Origin: Aliarcobacter lanthieri
Lineage (GTDB): Bacteria; Campylobacterota; Campylobacteria; Campylobacterales; Arcobacteraceae
Direction: 5' to 3'
Length of the DNA: 64,000 bases
Assembly (NCBI RefSeq): GCF_013201625.1
Contig: NZ_CP053839.1
Location: forward strand, 1,612,001 to 1,676,000
A program made the position numbers and the translations under genes. The notes beneath the pieces are model-generated. The model searched no databases. It saw only the letters and a program-made list of their open reading frames with translations, and was not told the origin of the DNA. This document shows positions 16,872-24,927 of this stretch, one piece after another (position 1 is the stretch's first letter; every line of letters starts with the position of its first letter).

Positions 16872-16960
16872 ATAGTATTGCTTAATTAAAATAAATATTG
16901 AATTCTTGGCTTATTTATTCTATAATGCTTTAATATTAAAAATTATATTCAGGGGAAATT

Positions 16961-18022
16961 ATGAAATATAGAAGTTTAAAAGAAGAGATAAATATTTTAG
17001 AACTTGGACTTCCTCCAAAAAAAAATGATGGTTTTTTAGGTGGAAGATTAGATCCAAAAGAAGCTAGTTTAGTTTTAATACCTGTTCCATGGGAAGTTAC
17101 AGTTTCATTTGCAGATGGAACAGCGAAAGCACCTGATAATATAAGAACTGCAAGTCATCAGTTAGATTTAGAAACTTATCACTATATAAAACCTTATACA
17201 GCAGGTATCGCTATGTTTGAAACAGATAAATATGTTTTAAAACTTAGTAATAAAACTAGAAAAAAAGCCTTAAAAGTTATAGAAGCTCTTGAAGCTGGGG
17301 AAAATTGTAAAAAAGAGTTAAAATACGTAAATGAAGTTTCAAAAGCAATCAATAGTAATGTTTATGAAGCATCTTTAAAAAGATTAAAAAGAGGTAAATT
17401 TGTAGCTGTTGTTGGAGGTGATCACTCATGTCCATTAGGTCTTATCAAAGCTATAAATGATACTTCAAGTGAAGATTTTGGAATACTTCATGTTGATGCT
17501 CATCACGATTTAAGAGAAGCTTACGAAGGGTTTACTTATTCTCATGCTTCTATTTTTTATAATGTTTTAAAAGAGTGTGAAAAAGTATCAAAACTTGTAC
17601 AAGTAGGAATTAGAGATTATAGTAAAGAAGAAGCACAAAGAATGTTAGATTTAGGTGAAAAAGGAGCTTGTTTATATGATACACATATGCAAAGCCAACT
17701 AGCATCAGGTAAATCACTAGAAGATGTTTTTATGCCTTATATAGAGCAACTTCCACAAAATGTTTATTTATCAATAGATATTGATGGTTTAGAGCCACTA
17801 AACTGTCCAAATACAGGGACACCTGTTCCAGGTGGGTTAAGATATGGAGAACTTGAACATCTAATATTTATGGTTGTAAAAAGTGGAAGAAATATCTTAG
17901 GTTTTGACTTATGTGAAGTTGGTGATAGTGAAAATGGTTGGGATGCAAATGTAGGAGCTAGAGTTCTTTATCAACTTTGTGGAGCACTATTAGCAAGTCA
18001 AGGGAAAATAGAATTTAAATAA
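16961..18022 (+). CDS. Agmatinase/arginase-family ureohydrolase (SpeB-like)
   Basis: A 353-residue binuclear manganese hydrolase. The metal-binding motifs are all present: GGDHS (about residue 152), DAHHDLRE (about 179) and SIDIDGLEP (about 272). The last is the SxDxDxxDP motif with Glu before Pro, a minor variant. Family members split agmatine, arginine, guanidinobutyrate or formimidoylglutamate, releasing urea or formamide; agmatine, hence putrescine synthesis, is the best guess from overall shape, but the substrate is unproven. It is monocistronic, on the opposite strand to the flanking fec genes, with an AGGGGAA ribosome site and its own terminator. Confidence 0.85.
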   Translation: MKYRSLKEEINILELGLPPKKNDGFLGGRLDPKEASLVLIPVPWEVTVSFADGTAKAPDNIRTASHQLDLETYHYIKPYTAGIAMFETDKYVLKLSNKTRKKALKVIEALEAGENCKKELKYVNEVSKAINSNVYEASLKRLKRGKFVAVVGGDHSCPLGLIKAINDTSSEDFGILHVDAHHDLREAYEGFTYSHASIFYNVLKECEKVSKLVQVGIRDYSKEEAQRMLDLGEKGACLYDTHMQSQLASGKSLEDVFMPYIEQLPQNVYLSIDIDGLEPLNCPNTGTPVPGGLRYGELEHLIFMVVKSGRNILGFDLCEVGDSENGWDANVGARVLYQLCGALLASQGKIEFK

Positions 18023-18045
18023 AAAGTAAGTTAAACTTACTTTTT
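18021..18045 (+). terminator. Terminator of the ureohydrolase gene
   Basis: AAAAAGTAAG, a TTAAA loop, then CTTACTTTTT directly after the stop: a perfect 10-bp stem ending in a T run. Confidence 0.8.
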
Positions 18046-18095
18046 AAATATCCTTAAGTATGAGTTCTAAAGTAAAAGGAGAAACTCTATTTATT

Positions 18096-20438
18096 CTAAA
18101 ATTCCATTTTCATAGAAAATGCAACACTTCTGGGATCACCTAATTGCCAACTATTTGTCCAATACTCTTTATCAGTTAGATTTTGTACATTTATATTAAA
18201 AGTTGTTGAATACTTATCTAGTTTTGTTTTATATCTTAAACCTAAATCATAAAGTGTATATGAAGACATAATATCTGTATTTAACCCATTTCCATATTTT
18301 TTACCAGTATAATATGCACCACCAGTTACAAACAAACCTTTTACATATGGAATATTATACTCTCCATAAAGTTTTGCCATTTTAGATGCTGCTTCTGTTG
18401 GTTTTTTACCTTCTAATGCTTTATTATTTGATTTTTCAACTTCAATATCCATAAAAGTTCCACCAGCTATAATTGTTAAATCATCAGTTACTTTTCCAGT
18501 AATTCCAAGTTCTATTCCTTGATGAATTTGTTCACCATCTTGAACATATTTTGGTTTTGGAGTTGATAAATCTGAATATTGATTTGCTTTTTCAATTCTA
18601 AATAAAGCACCAGTTAGTAATACACTTTCATTTAAACTATATTTTGCTCCAACTTCATATTGTTTACTTACTAATGGTGGCAAAACTTCGTTAGCATTGC
18701 TATATTGAGTCGGTACAACAGTTCCAGCTTCTAAACTTTCAATATAAGTCGTATATGTAGTCAATTCTTCAAAAGGCTTATATATAAATGATAAAGTAGG
18801 TGTTAGCTCTGATTTATCATATTTTGTATTATTAGAATAAGTTTTATTTATAACTGTTGCATAATTCACTCCAACTAAAGCACTTAAATACTCATTGAGA
18901 ACTATATCATCACCAATCAAAATATTACTATACTCTCTTTTTGAATTTACTCTTAATATTCCTGAATTTGCTCCACTCCAAGTTGATTCATTTAAATTTT
19001 TTAAGTCATTTAATGTCATATCAGTAGAAAGAGTAGAACTCTTTAAATTATTATCTCTGATAGATAATTTACTAGAATTCAAAGAATATCCAGCAGTTAT
19101 AGTGTGATTAATATTTCCAGTATCAAAGCTAGAATCTAAAAATAGATTTACTCCATTATTCTCTGTTTCTTCCCAAGCATATTTATAAAAATTCGTTTGA
19201 CTCCCTATAACCTTATTATCTTTATATGTAATCCAAGAAACATCTCCTCTATATTTAACTTTTTCATAAAAAAGATTTGTTCTGAATGTAAATATGTCAT
19301 TTATATTCCATTTAATATTATTTTCAACTTTATGTAATTTTATTTCATTTTGTATCCAATCTGGATTATAGATTTCATTCTTACTAATACTTCTTCTATC
19401 ATCTATTGACGTGAAAAAACTATTTACTCCTTTTTTCAAAGAATCTTTATACATATATTTAGTATCCATATAAAAATTATCTGTTGGTTTCCAATCAAAA
19501 ACTAAACTAATAGCTTTTTGTTCTGTTTCTGTATTACCACTTAATTTACCATCTTGATACATTGCATTAGCGCGATAACCAAGAGTATTATCTTCATTAA
19601 ACTGCCCACCTAAATCTATATGTCCATAATATGATTCATTTCCATAACTTCCAATAGTTAGATTTCTTAAATCATTTGTTGTTGGTTGTTTAGTTATATA
19701 GTTTACTGCTCCTCCTACTCTTCCTCCACCATATAAAAATCCAGTTGCACCATTTATAATTTCTACTCTTTCTATATCTTGCATCATTGGTGCACTAGAA
19801 ATACTATTTGCATATGAAATACCATTAATAATAGGATTTTGTACTCTAAATCCTCTAATATTAGGCCATTGCACATCACCAACATTTGAAGAAGCTTGTC
19901 CACGTTCTTCTGTTGTTGGATTCATTTTAAAAATTTGGTTCATATCTTTTGCTTGTACATTTTCAATTAAATCCTTTGAAATTATACTCATTGAGTATGG
20001 AGTATCTTGAAGTTTTCTTTCATTCCAAATACCAACTCCTTTTGTTTCTTTTACTAGATATCCATTTTCAGCACTTCCACTTTTTTCACTTGTTACAGAA
20101 ACATCATCTAATATATATGTACCATTTACTACTTTTATATTTCCTTGTTCTTGAATTATTACTATTGATTTATCATCAATTATAGCTTTTAGCCCAGACC
20201 CCTCTAAAAGTTTGTCCAAAGCTTGTTGTGTACCTTCAATATTTTGTATATTATTTGTACTTTTTTTATCTAATACCTCATCATTTGCAATATATGATAA
20301 GTTTGATTTTTTTGATATAATCTCCAATGCCTCTTTTAAAGTTTTATTTTGGATAGTATATACTTCATCGGCAAATGAGTTCATACCCAAAAATAACAAT
20401 AAACTTGAGGCAACTAATGAATGTTTTGAAAAATTCAT
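18096..20438 (-). CDS. TonB-dependent siderophore receptor 2, with signalling (STN) domain
   Basis: A 780-residue outer-membrane receptor with a signal peptide ending near SFADE (residue 24), an STN domain (about 25-98), the linker NGTYILDDVSV at residues 105-115 (same sequence and position as in receptor 1), a plug (about 125-245, RKLQDTPYSMSII and VQWPNIRGF) and a beta-barrel ending MEF. Outside the STN and linker it differs clearly from receptor 1 and probably binds another ligand. ATG 20438 has an AAAGGAAAG ribosome site. It is preceded by the ECF-type promoter D and separated from fecR 2 by a toxin-antitoxin pair. Confidence 0.9.
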   Translation of the reverse strand: MNFSKHSLVASSLLLFLGMNSFADEVYTIQNKTLKEALEIISKKSNLSYIANDEVLDKKSTNNIQNIEGTQQALDKLLEGSGLKAIIDDKSIVIIQEQGNIKVVNGTYILDDVSVTSEKSGSAENGYLVKETKGVGIWNERKLQDTPYSMSIISKDLIENVQAKDMNQIFKMNPTTEERGQASSNVGDVQWPNIRGFRVQNPIINGISYANSISSAPMMQDIERVEIINGATGFLYGGGRVGGAVNYITKQPTTNDLRNLTIGSYGNESYYGHIDLGGQFNEDNTLGYRANAMYQDGKLSGNTETEQKAISLVFDWKPTDNFYMDTKYMYKDSLKKGVNSFFTSIDDRRSISKNEIYNPDWIQNEIKLHKVENNIKWNINDIFTFRTNLFYEKVKYRGDVSWITYKDNKVIGSQTNFYKYAWEETENNGVNLFLDSSFDTGNINHTITAGYSLNSSKLSIRDNNLKSSTLSTDMTLNDLKNLNESTWSGANSGILRVNSKREYSNILIGDDIVLNEYLSALVGVNYATVINKTYSNNTKYDKSELTPTLSFIYKPFEELTTYTTYIESLEAGTVVPTQYSNANEVLPPLVSKQYEVGAKYSLNESVLLTGALFRIEKANQYSDLSTPKPKYVQDGEQIHQGIELGITGKVTDDLTIIAGGTFMDIEVEKSNNKALEGKKPTEAASKMAKLYGEYNIPYVKGLFVTGGAYYTGKKYGNGLNTDIMSSYTLYDLGLRYKTKLDKYSTTFNINVQNLTDKEYWTNSWQLGDPRSVAFSMKMEF

Positions 20439-20469
20439 TTTTCCTTTCCTTTTTTATAATTTAAGTTTT

Positions 20470-20482
20470 GAGAATTGGTATC
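20470..20482. promoter_or_regulatory. Fur-box-like site upstream of TonB receptor 2
   Basis: GAGAATTGGTATC, continuing TC, contains the inverted halves GAGA and TCTC. It is 32 bases from the start codon and lies just downstream of the ECF -10 block. Confidence 0.45.
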
Positions 20483-20493
20483 TCTATATACTA

Positions 20494-20519
20494 AACGAAT
20501 AAAACTAGAAAAACGGACA
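20494..20519 (-). promoter_or_regulatory. Candidate FecI-type ECF promoter of TonB receptor 2 (site D)
   Basis: Minus strand: TGTCC (20519-20515), a 17-base spacer beginning GTTTTT, then CGTT (20497-20494). The first block and the GTTTTT start of the spacer match site C exactly; the second block has T instead of C at its last base. Confidence 0.5.
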
Positions 20520-20560
20520 TCAATTTTAAAGAAATTTTGAAATTTGTGGTTTTGATAGTT

Positions 20561-20842
20561 TTAGTTAGGTTTATTTTGATTAAAAATAGAGTATATGAAT
20601 ATTTTATTTTGCTCTAAACTTACTTCATAAAGTATTGTATATACTTTGAAAATCATATCTCTAATATTATCATCATTGAAATATATAGATTTTCTACATT
20701 TATATGGAAAGCTCGGTAATTCTTTGATTTTTTTATTTAGTTTTGAATAGAAACTTTTACTAGCATTAACTTTATCTTCTGAAATATATTGAAGTATTGA
20801 TTGTAATTCAAAGTTATATTGCTTTGTTCTTATAATCTTCAT
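20561..20842 (-). CDS. RelE/ParE-superfamily toxin
   Basis: A 93-residue protein with the RelE/ParE fold pattern: an N-terminal strand, two helices (FELQSILQYISEDKVNASKSFYSKLNKKI), then strands ending in YTILYEVSLEQNKIFIYSIF. The basic LPSFPYKCRKS segment fits this family. ParE types poison gyrase and RelE types cut mRNA; the sequence does not decide which. It starts one base after the antitoxin stop, the usual antitoxin-toxin order. Its location between fecR 2 and TonB receptor 2 is unusual and suggests insertion into the fec operon. Confidence 0.8.
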   Translation of the reverse strand: MKIIRTKQYNFELQSILQYISEDKVNASKSFYSKLNKKIKELPSFPYKCRKSIYFNDDNIRDMIFKVYTILYEVSLEQNKIFIYSIFNQNKPN

Positions 20843-21091
20843 CTAATTATTGTCTAATTTTTTAAAAAAATTTTCCATTTGTTTTTCAGATTCAACTTCA
20901 TCTAATAGTGGCATTTTTCCACTATGTACATCTTCTCTTAATTTAACTAATTTTACTTGTCTTTCATAGAAATATGGGTCATATTCTAAATTTGGATCCT
21001 TGATTATAGAGATTTTTGAGCTATTATTTTTAACATAATTTATAAATTCATTTAAATATGAATCTTCTATTTTTAAAGATATTGTTCTCAA
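20843..21091 (-). CDS. Antitoxin partner of the RelE/ParE-type toxin
   Basis: An 82-residue acidic protein. The N-terminal MRTISLKIEDSYLNEFINYV looks like a short ribbon-helix-helix DNA-binding arm, and the C-terminal half is charged and probably disordered until it wraps the toxin. The family is not firmly recognised; the assignment rests mainly on position, size and the one-base junction with the toxin. Such proteins normally repress their own operon. It starts 64 bases after fecR 2 and has a GGAGT ribosome site. Confidence 0.7.
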   Translation of the reverse strand: MRTISLKIEDSYLNEFINYVKNNSSKISIIKDPNLEYDPYFYERQVKLVKLREDVHSGKMPLLDEVESEKQMENFFKKLDNN

Positions 21092-21155
21092 TTTTTACTC
21101 CTTTATATTTTAAAATAATTATGAAATATTATAACATATTATAAAATATATATGT

Positions 21156-22130
21156 TTATTTAGTTTTATTTTTAACAACTCTTACAGTATTCCCATCTTT
21201 TTTTATTTTAACTGGATAAATCATCTCTATTGATTTTAAAAAACTATCATAGTGCAAAGTTGAAAATTTTCCAGATATTTTTAGTTGAGAAGATTTTTCA
21301 TCTTCAAATATCATCTTATGATTTGAATATCTTTCAAACATAAAACTTGCATCTCTTAGACTTGTTTTATTGAAGTATATTTCATCATTTTTCCAAGAGG
21401 CTATTTCTTTTATATTTACATCTTTTTTAATAAATCTTTTTTCTTCATTATTAAAAGTAAAAGATTGAGATTTTTCCAATTTTGCTAAAGTTTGTGTTTT
21501 AAAAAAGCTTGATATATAACTTACTTGAACAACTCCTTCTAAAACATTTACTGTTGTATTATTATCATAATTTATAACTTCAAATTTTGTACCTAGAACT
21601 TCTATTAAAGTATCTTTTGTTTTTATTAGAAATGGTCTATTTTCATCTCTTGATACAGAGAACATTGCATTTCCATCTTCTAAATCTATAACTCTTTTTG
21701 TATCATAATAACTTATTTGTATTTGTGAGTTTTTATCTAAATCTATCATTGAATTATCTGGAAGTTCAATATTTAAAATCTTTTCATCTACACTTACAAA
21801 ATTTTTAGAAAATTTAGGTATAAAATTTCTATTTACTTCATAGCCACTAAAAACAATGATACAGAAAAAAATAACTGAAGCTGCAAGATATTTAAAACTA
21901 AAAGTTAATTTTGATTTTTCGTCTTGCAATATATCATCTTCTAATTCTTTGATAAAATCTTCATCTAAAGTTAATACATCTTCTATAAATATCTTATTTT
22001 CAGTATATACTTTTTGATTGATTTCATCTTTTATCCAAGTATCAAACTCTTTTTGTTCATCTACAGACAAACCCTCTTTTTGTCGTATAAGATAAAAATT
22101 TGCCTGTTGTTCTACTTCATTTAATTTCAT
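21156..22130 (-). CDS. FecR-family anti-sigma regulator 2
   Basis: A 324-residue inner-membrane regulator similar in layout to FecR 1: cytoplasmic N-domain with NFYLIRQKEGL and FDTWI, a membrane helix near 80-97, a periplasmic FecR domain (LPDNSMIDLDKNS, FSVSRDENRPF, VLGTKFEV) and a C-terminal receptor-interacting part ending in lysine-rich sequence. Its ATG shares one base with the sigma-gene stop (TAATG), so the two are translationally coupled. It should connect TonB receptor 2 to FecI-like factor 2. Confidence 0.9.
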   Translation of the reverse strand: MKLNEVEQQANFYLIRQKEGLSVDEQKEFDTWIKDEINQKVYTENKIFIEDVLTLDEDFIKELEDDILQDEKSKLTFSFKYLAASVIFFCIIVFSGYEVNRNFIPKFSKNFVSVDEKILNIELPDNSMIDLDKNSQIQISYYDTKRVIDLEDGNAMFSVSRDENRPFLIKTKDTLIEVLGTKFEVINYDNNTTVNVLEGVVQVSYISSFFKTQTLAKLEKSQSFTFNNEEKRFIKKDVNIKEIASWKNDEIYFNKTSLRDASFMFERYSNHKMIFEDEKSSQLKISGKFSTLHYDSFLKSIEMIYPVKIKKDGNTVRVVKNKTK

Positions 22131-22597
22131 TAATCATCTTTCGTAATATCTTCTTTTATCTTTGATATAGCTCTATTTATATTCTTTTCAACTGCATTTG
22201 TACTTATATTTAAAATTGAAGCTATCTCTTTTCTAGTTAAACCTTTGTAGTAAAACATTATAAAAGCTTTTTTTTGTTGAGGAGGAAGGTTCTTTATAGA
22301 CTCTTTTAGTTCTTTTTTTCTTAATTCTTCTAATAATATCTCTTCCGTATATTTTTCTATTTCTATAGAATGTTCATATTCATTATAAGAAGTCTGTATA
22401 ATAAGATTGTCTTTTCGTACTTTATCTATAACCAAATTTTTAGCAATTTGGTATAGATAAGCTTTTTTTATATTATGCATAGTTTTACTTACTTCTAAAA
22501 ACTTTGTATAAGTTTCTTGTGTCAAATCTTTTGCTAAGATTTTATCTCCAGTAAGTCTTTGTAAATATAGATTTATCTCTTTATAGTGCTCAATCAT
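22130..22597 (-). CDS. FecI-like ECF RNA polymerase sigma factor 2
   Basis: A 155-residue ECF sigma factor with region 2 (about 1-70; DLTQETYTKFLE, AYLYQIAKNLVIDKVR) and region 4 (about 103-148; LTRKEIASILNISTNAVEKNINRA). The region 4 recognition helix differs from that of factor 1 (NISTNAVEKNI versus DTTSNSVEKLI), so the two may read slightly different promoters, or both may read all four. A Fur-like site lies 32 bases upstream. It is preceded by a short leuA whose 3' end is 63 bases away. Confidence 0.92.
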   Translation of the reverse strand: MIEHYKEINLYLQRLTGDKILAKDLTQETYTKFLEVSKTMHNIKKAYLYQIAKNLVIDKVRKDNLIIQTSYNEYEHSIEIEKYTEEILLEELRKKELKESIKNLPPQQKKAFIMFYYKGLTRKEIASILNISTNAVEKNINRAISKIKEDITKDD

Positions 22598-22628
22598 TTG
22601 AAAATTGTTGTTTCCTATATACAGTTTT

Positions 22629-22641
22629 GAGAATTGTAATC
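22629..22641. promoter_or_regulatory. Fur-box-like site upstream of FecI-like factor 2
   Basis: GAGAATTGTAATC, preceded by GTTTT as at the receptor 2 site (GTTTTGAGAATTG is shared). It is one of the closest matches to the pattern and lies 32 bases before the sigma gene, where Fur would repress under iron-replete conditions. Confidence 0.45.
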
Positions 22642-22660
22642 TATTTTTACTTAATCAATC

Positions 22661-23965
22661 TTAGTTACATACAAACTTTTTATATAACTCGATTATTTCA
22701 TCTTTTTCTAATTCTCTTTTTAATCTATCTGATTCATCTTTGATAATATATCCAAACTTTATAGTTTCATCTTTATTCATATTAACTCCAAAAAATTCAC
22801 TTATTATAAAACTAACTCCACCTTTTCCTGATTGTGAATTAATTCTTATAATATCTTCATATCCTCTTTTTATATCTTTTGGATCTATCAATAAATATGG
22901 AACATTCCATACCTTACTTTCACTTTGTCTATAAAAATCTATACCTTTTTTTATAGCATCTTGATGCCCACCACTAAAAGCTGTAAATATCATATCACCA
23001 ACAAAAGGATGTCTTTGATGTACTTTAAAATTTGTTTTTTCTTCATACATAGCTTTTACTTCATCAATTATTGATAAATCTAATTTAGGATCAATTCCTT
23101 CTGAATAAATATTAAAAGCGAAATTAACAATATCCAAATTCCCTGCTCTTTCTCCATTCCCAAATAAAGTTCCTTCTACTTTTTGGGCACCAGCTAAAAC
23201 TGCAAGTTCTGCTGCAGCAACTGATGTTCCTCTATCATTATGAGGGTGAACACTTACAATTAAAGCTTCTCTATGATTAAAATGTTTACACATATACTCT
23301 ATTCTATCTGCATATACATTTGGAGTACAAGCTTCTAAAGTATTTGGTAAGTTTATAATCATCTTCTTTTGTTTTGTTGGTTTGACAACATTTATAACTT
23401 CATTACATATTTTTATAGCAAAATCTAAGTCTGTTTGAGAAAAACTCTCTGGTGAATATTGATAAGTTACCTCTCCTTTAAAATCTTTTGTAAGTTCAAC
23501 TAAGTATTTCATAGAATCAACTGCCATTTTGATTATTTCTTCATCACTTTTTTGAAAAACCACTCTTCTTTGAAACTCATTTGTTGGATTATATAAATGA
23601 AAAATACCATTATTTACATCTTTCATTGCTTCCACACTCTTTTTTATAAGCTCTTTTTTTGCTGGAACTAAAACTTGAATAGCTACATCAGATGGAATTA
23701 AATTTTCTTCTATTAATTTTCTTGTAAAATTAAAATCTGTATCGCTAGCACTTGGAAAACTAACCTCTATTTGTTTAAATCCCATTCTCACTAAATAAGC
23801 AAAATATTCTAATTTTTGCTCAACAGTTAAAGGATTTATCAAAGCTTGATTTCCATCTCTTAAATCTACACTACAATAAATTGGTGCTTCTTCTATACTC
23901 TTATCTGCCCATTCTCTTTGAAAATTTTCAATTTTAGGGTATTTTTTATATTTTGTAAAACTCAT
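22661..23965 (-). CDS. leuA: 2-isopropylmalate synthase lacking the C-terminal regulatory domain
   Basis: A 434-residue homologue of the long (type 2) LeuA group, which condenses acetyl-CoA and 2-oxoisovalerate in leucine synthesis. The TIM-barrel is complete: YCSVDLRDGNQAL near the start, the VSVHPHNDRGTS metal-site motif, and GTLFGNGERAGN. After INSQSGKGGVSFII and a short helical subdomain it simply stops, whereas type 2 LeuA proteins run to about 550 residues with an allosteric leucine-binding domain. It may therefore be feedback-insensitive or have another role. ATG 23965 with an AAGGA ribosome site is preferred over a longer in-frame opening to 24064 that begins with TTG. A short leader ORF lies upstream. 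Confidence 0.85.
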   Translation of the reverse strand: MSFTKYKKYPKIENFQREWADKSIEEAPIYCSVDLRDGNQALINPLTVEQKLEYFAYLVRMGFKQIEVSFPSASDTDFNFTRKLIEENLIPSDVAIQVLVPAKKELIKKSVEAMKDVNNGIFHLYNPTNEFQRRVVFQKSDEEIIKMAVDSMKYLVELTKDFKGEVTYQYSPESFSQTDLDFAIKICNEVINVVKPTKQKKMIINLPNTLEACTPNVYADRIEYMCKHFNHREALIVSVHPHNDRGTSVAAAELAVLAGAQKVEGTLFGNGERAGNLDIVNFAFNIYSEGIDPKLDLSIIDEVKAMYEEKTNFKVHQRHPFVGDMIFTAFSGGHQDAIKKGIDFYRQSESKVWNVPYLLIDPKDIKRGYEDIIRINSQSGKGGVSFIISEFFGVNMNKDETIKFGYIIKDESDRLKRELEKDEIIELYKKFVCN

Positions 23966-24020
23966 AGGTTTTCCTTTTGTTATATTTTTATTTTGTAAAT
24001 TATTTTGATTGATTAAAGAT

Positions 24021-24077
24021 TTAGAAGAGGAATAGGATAGAAAAAGAGATGAAAGATTTTGCAATATTTACACTCAT
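24021..24077 (-). CDS. Possible 18-residue leader peptide upstream of leuA
   Basis: ATG 24077 has a GGAG ribosome site at ideal spacing and opens an 18-codon ORF ending SILFLF, 55 bases before leuA. Its last codons include CTA and CTC for leucine, which look uncommon beside the TTA used in neighbouring genes, and clustered TTC for phenylalanine. This suggests control by ribosome stalling or translational coupling. I see no clear terminator hairpin between it and leuA, so classical attenuation is not demonstrated. Confidence 0.4.
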   Translation of the reverse strand: MSVNIAKSFISFSILFLF

Positions 24078-24147
24078 AACAAACTCCTATTTTTAATTTT
24101 TCAAATTATAACTTTTTAAAAAAATTAAATCTTGTACAAAATTAACA

Positions 24148-24927
24148 TTATTTAAAAATATTATTTTGATACTCTTTTGGTGTAATTTGAAAAATCCTTT
24201 TAAAACTTCTGTTTAAGTGACTTTGGTCAAAAAATCCACTATTTTGAGCAACTTCAATAATAGGTATATTTAAAGATATTAAATCTTTTGCTAAATGTAC
24301 TTTTTTATTTAAAATATATGAGTGAATTGGTAACCCAAACTCTTTTTTAAATACTCTTATTAAGTGAACTACACTTAGATTAAATTGTATTGCTAACTCA
24401 TCTAAAATAAGTTCTTCAAGATAATTATCATCTAAATATTTTTTAATGTTTAAAGCTAAACTTGACTCTTCTTGAAAATTTTTTATTGTTTGTTCAAATG
24501 AAAAGAATGATAAACAAAATATATAAAAATTTTCTTCTTTTTCTATTAAAGAAACTTTTTTATCAAGTAAGCAATCACATAATTTAATAAAATTTTTATA
24601 GATATTTTTTTGTTTTACTAACTCATAGGATGAAAAAAAGTTAAAATTTATTTTTTGTAAATACTCTTTTTTTAAATATAAAACATATCCATCTTTTGAT
24701 TCTTTATTTATTGTAGCACAATGTGGAATTTGACTATTTATAATAGCTATCTCATTTGGTTTTAATTCTATTTCATTATCGTTGAAAATAAGATTTAATG
24801 AACCTTTTTTTATTGCAGTTATTGTAAGCTCTTCATGTAAATGCATTTTTACACAATTTTCAATATCTTGAACATATCGTAATTCTATAAAGCTAAGTTT
24901 TGAGTTCTTAAATATTCCTGATTTCAT
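24148..24927 (-). CDS. AraC-family transcriptional regulator
   Basis: A 259-residue regulator with an N-terminal cupin-type sensor domain (HLHEELTITAI, LKPNEIAIINSQIPH) and a C-terminal pair of helix-turn-helix units (about 160-259) ending in the family signature VAQNSGFFDQSHLNRSFKRIFQITPKEY. The effector and targets are not evident. It is translated with the downstream regulator-to-enzyme order reversed: its ATG overlaps the stop of the GNAT gene by four bases, so the two form one transcript. Transcription may continue towards leuA. Confidence 0.88.
   Translation of the reverse strand: MKSGIFKNSKLSFIELRYVQDIENCVKMHLHEELTITAIKKGSLNLIFNDNEIELKPNEIAIINSQIPHCATINKESKDGYVLYLKKEYLQKINFNFFSSYELVKQKNIYKNFIKLCDCLLDKKVSLIEKEENFYIFCLSFFSFEQTIKNFQEESSLALNIKKYLDDNYLEELILDELAIQFNLSVVHLIRVFKKEFGLPIHSYILNKKVHLAKDLISLNIPIIEVAQNSGFFDQSHLNRSFKRIFQITPKEYQNNIFK

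Noticed and set aside
23966-24064. 33-residue N-terminal extension of LeuA
   Set aside because: It begins with TTG without a ribosome site, and a different-frame leader ORF with a strong ribosome site occupies the same bases.
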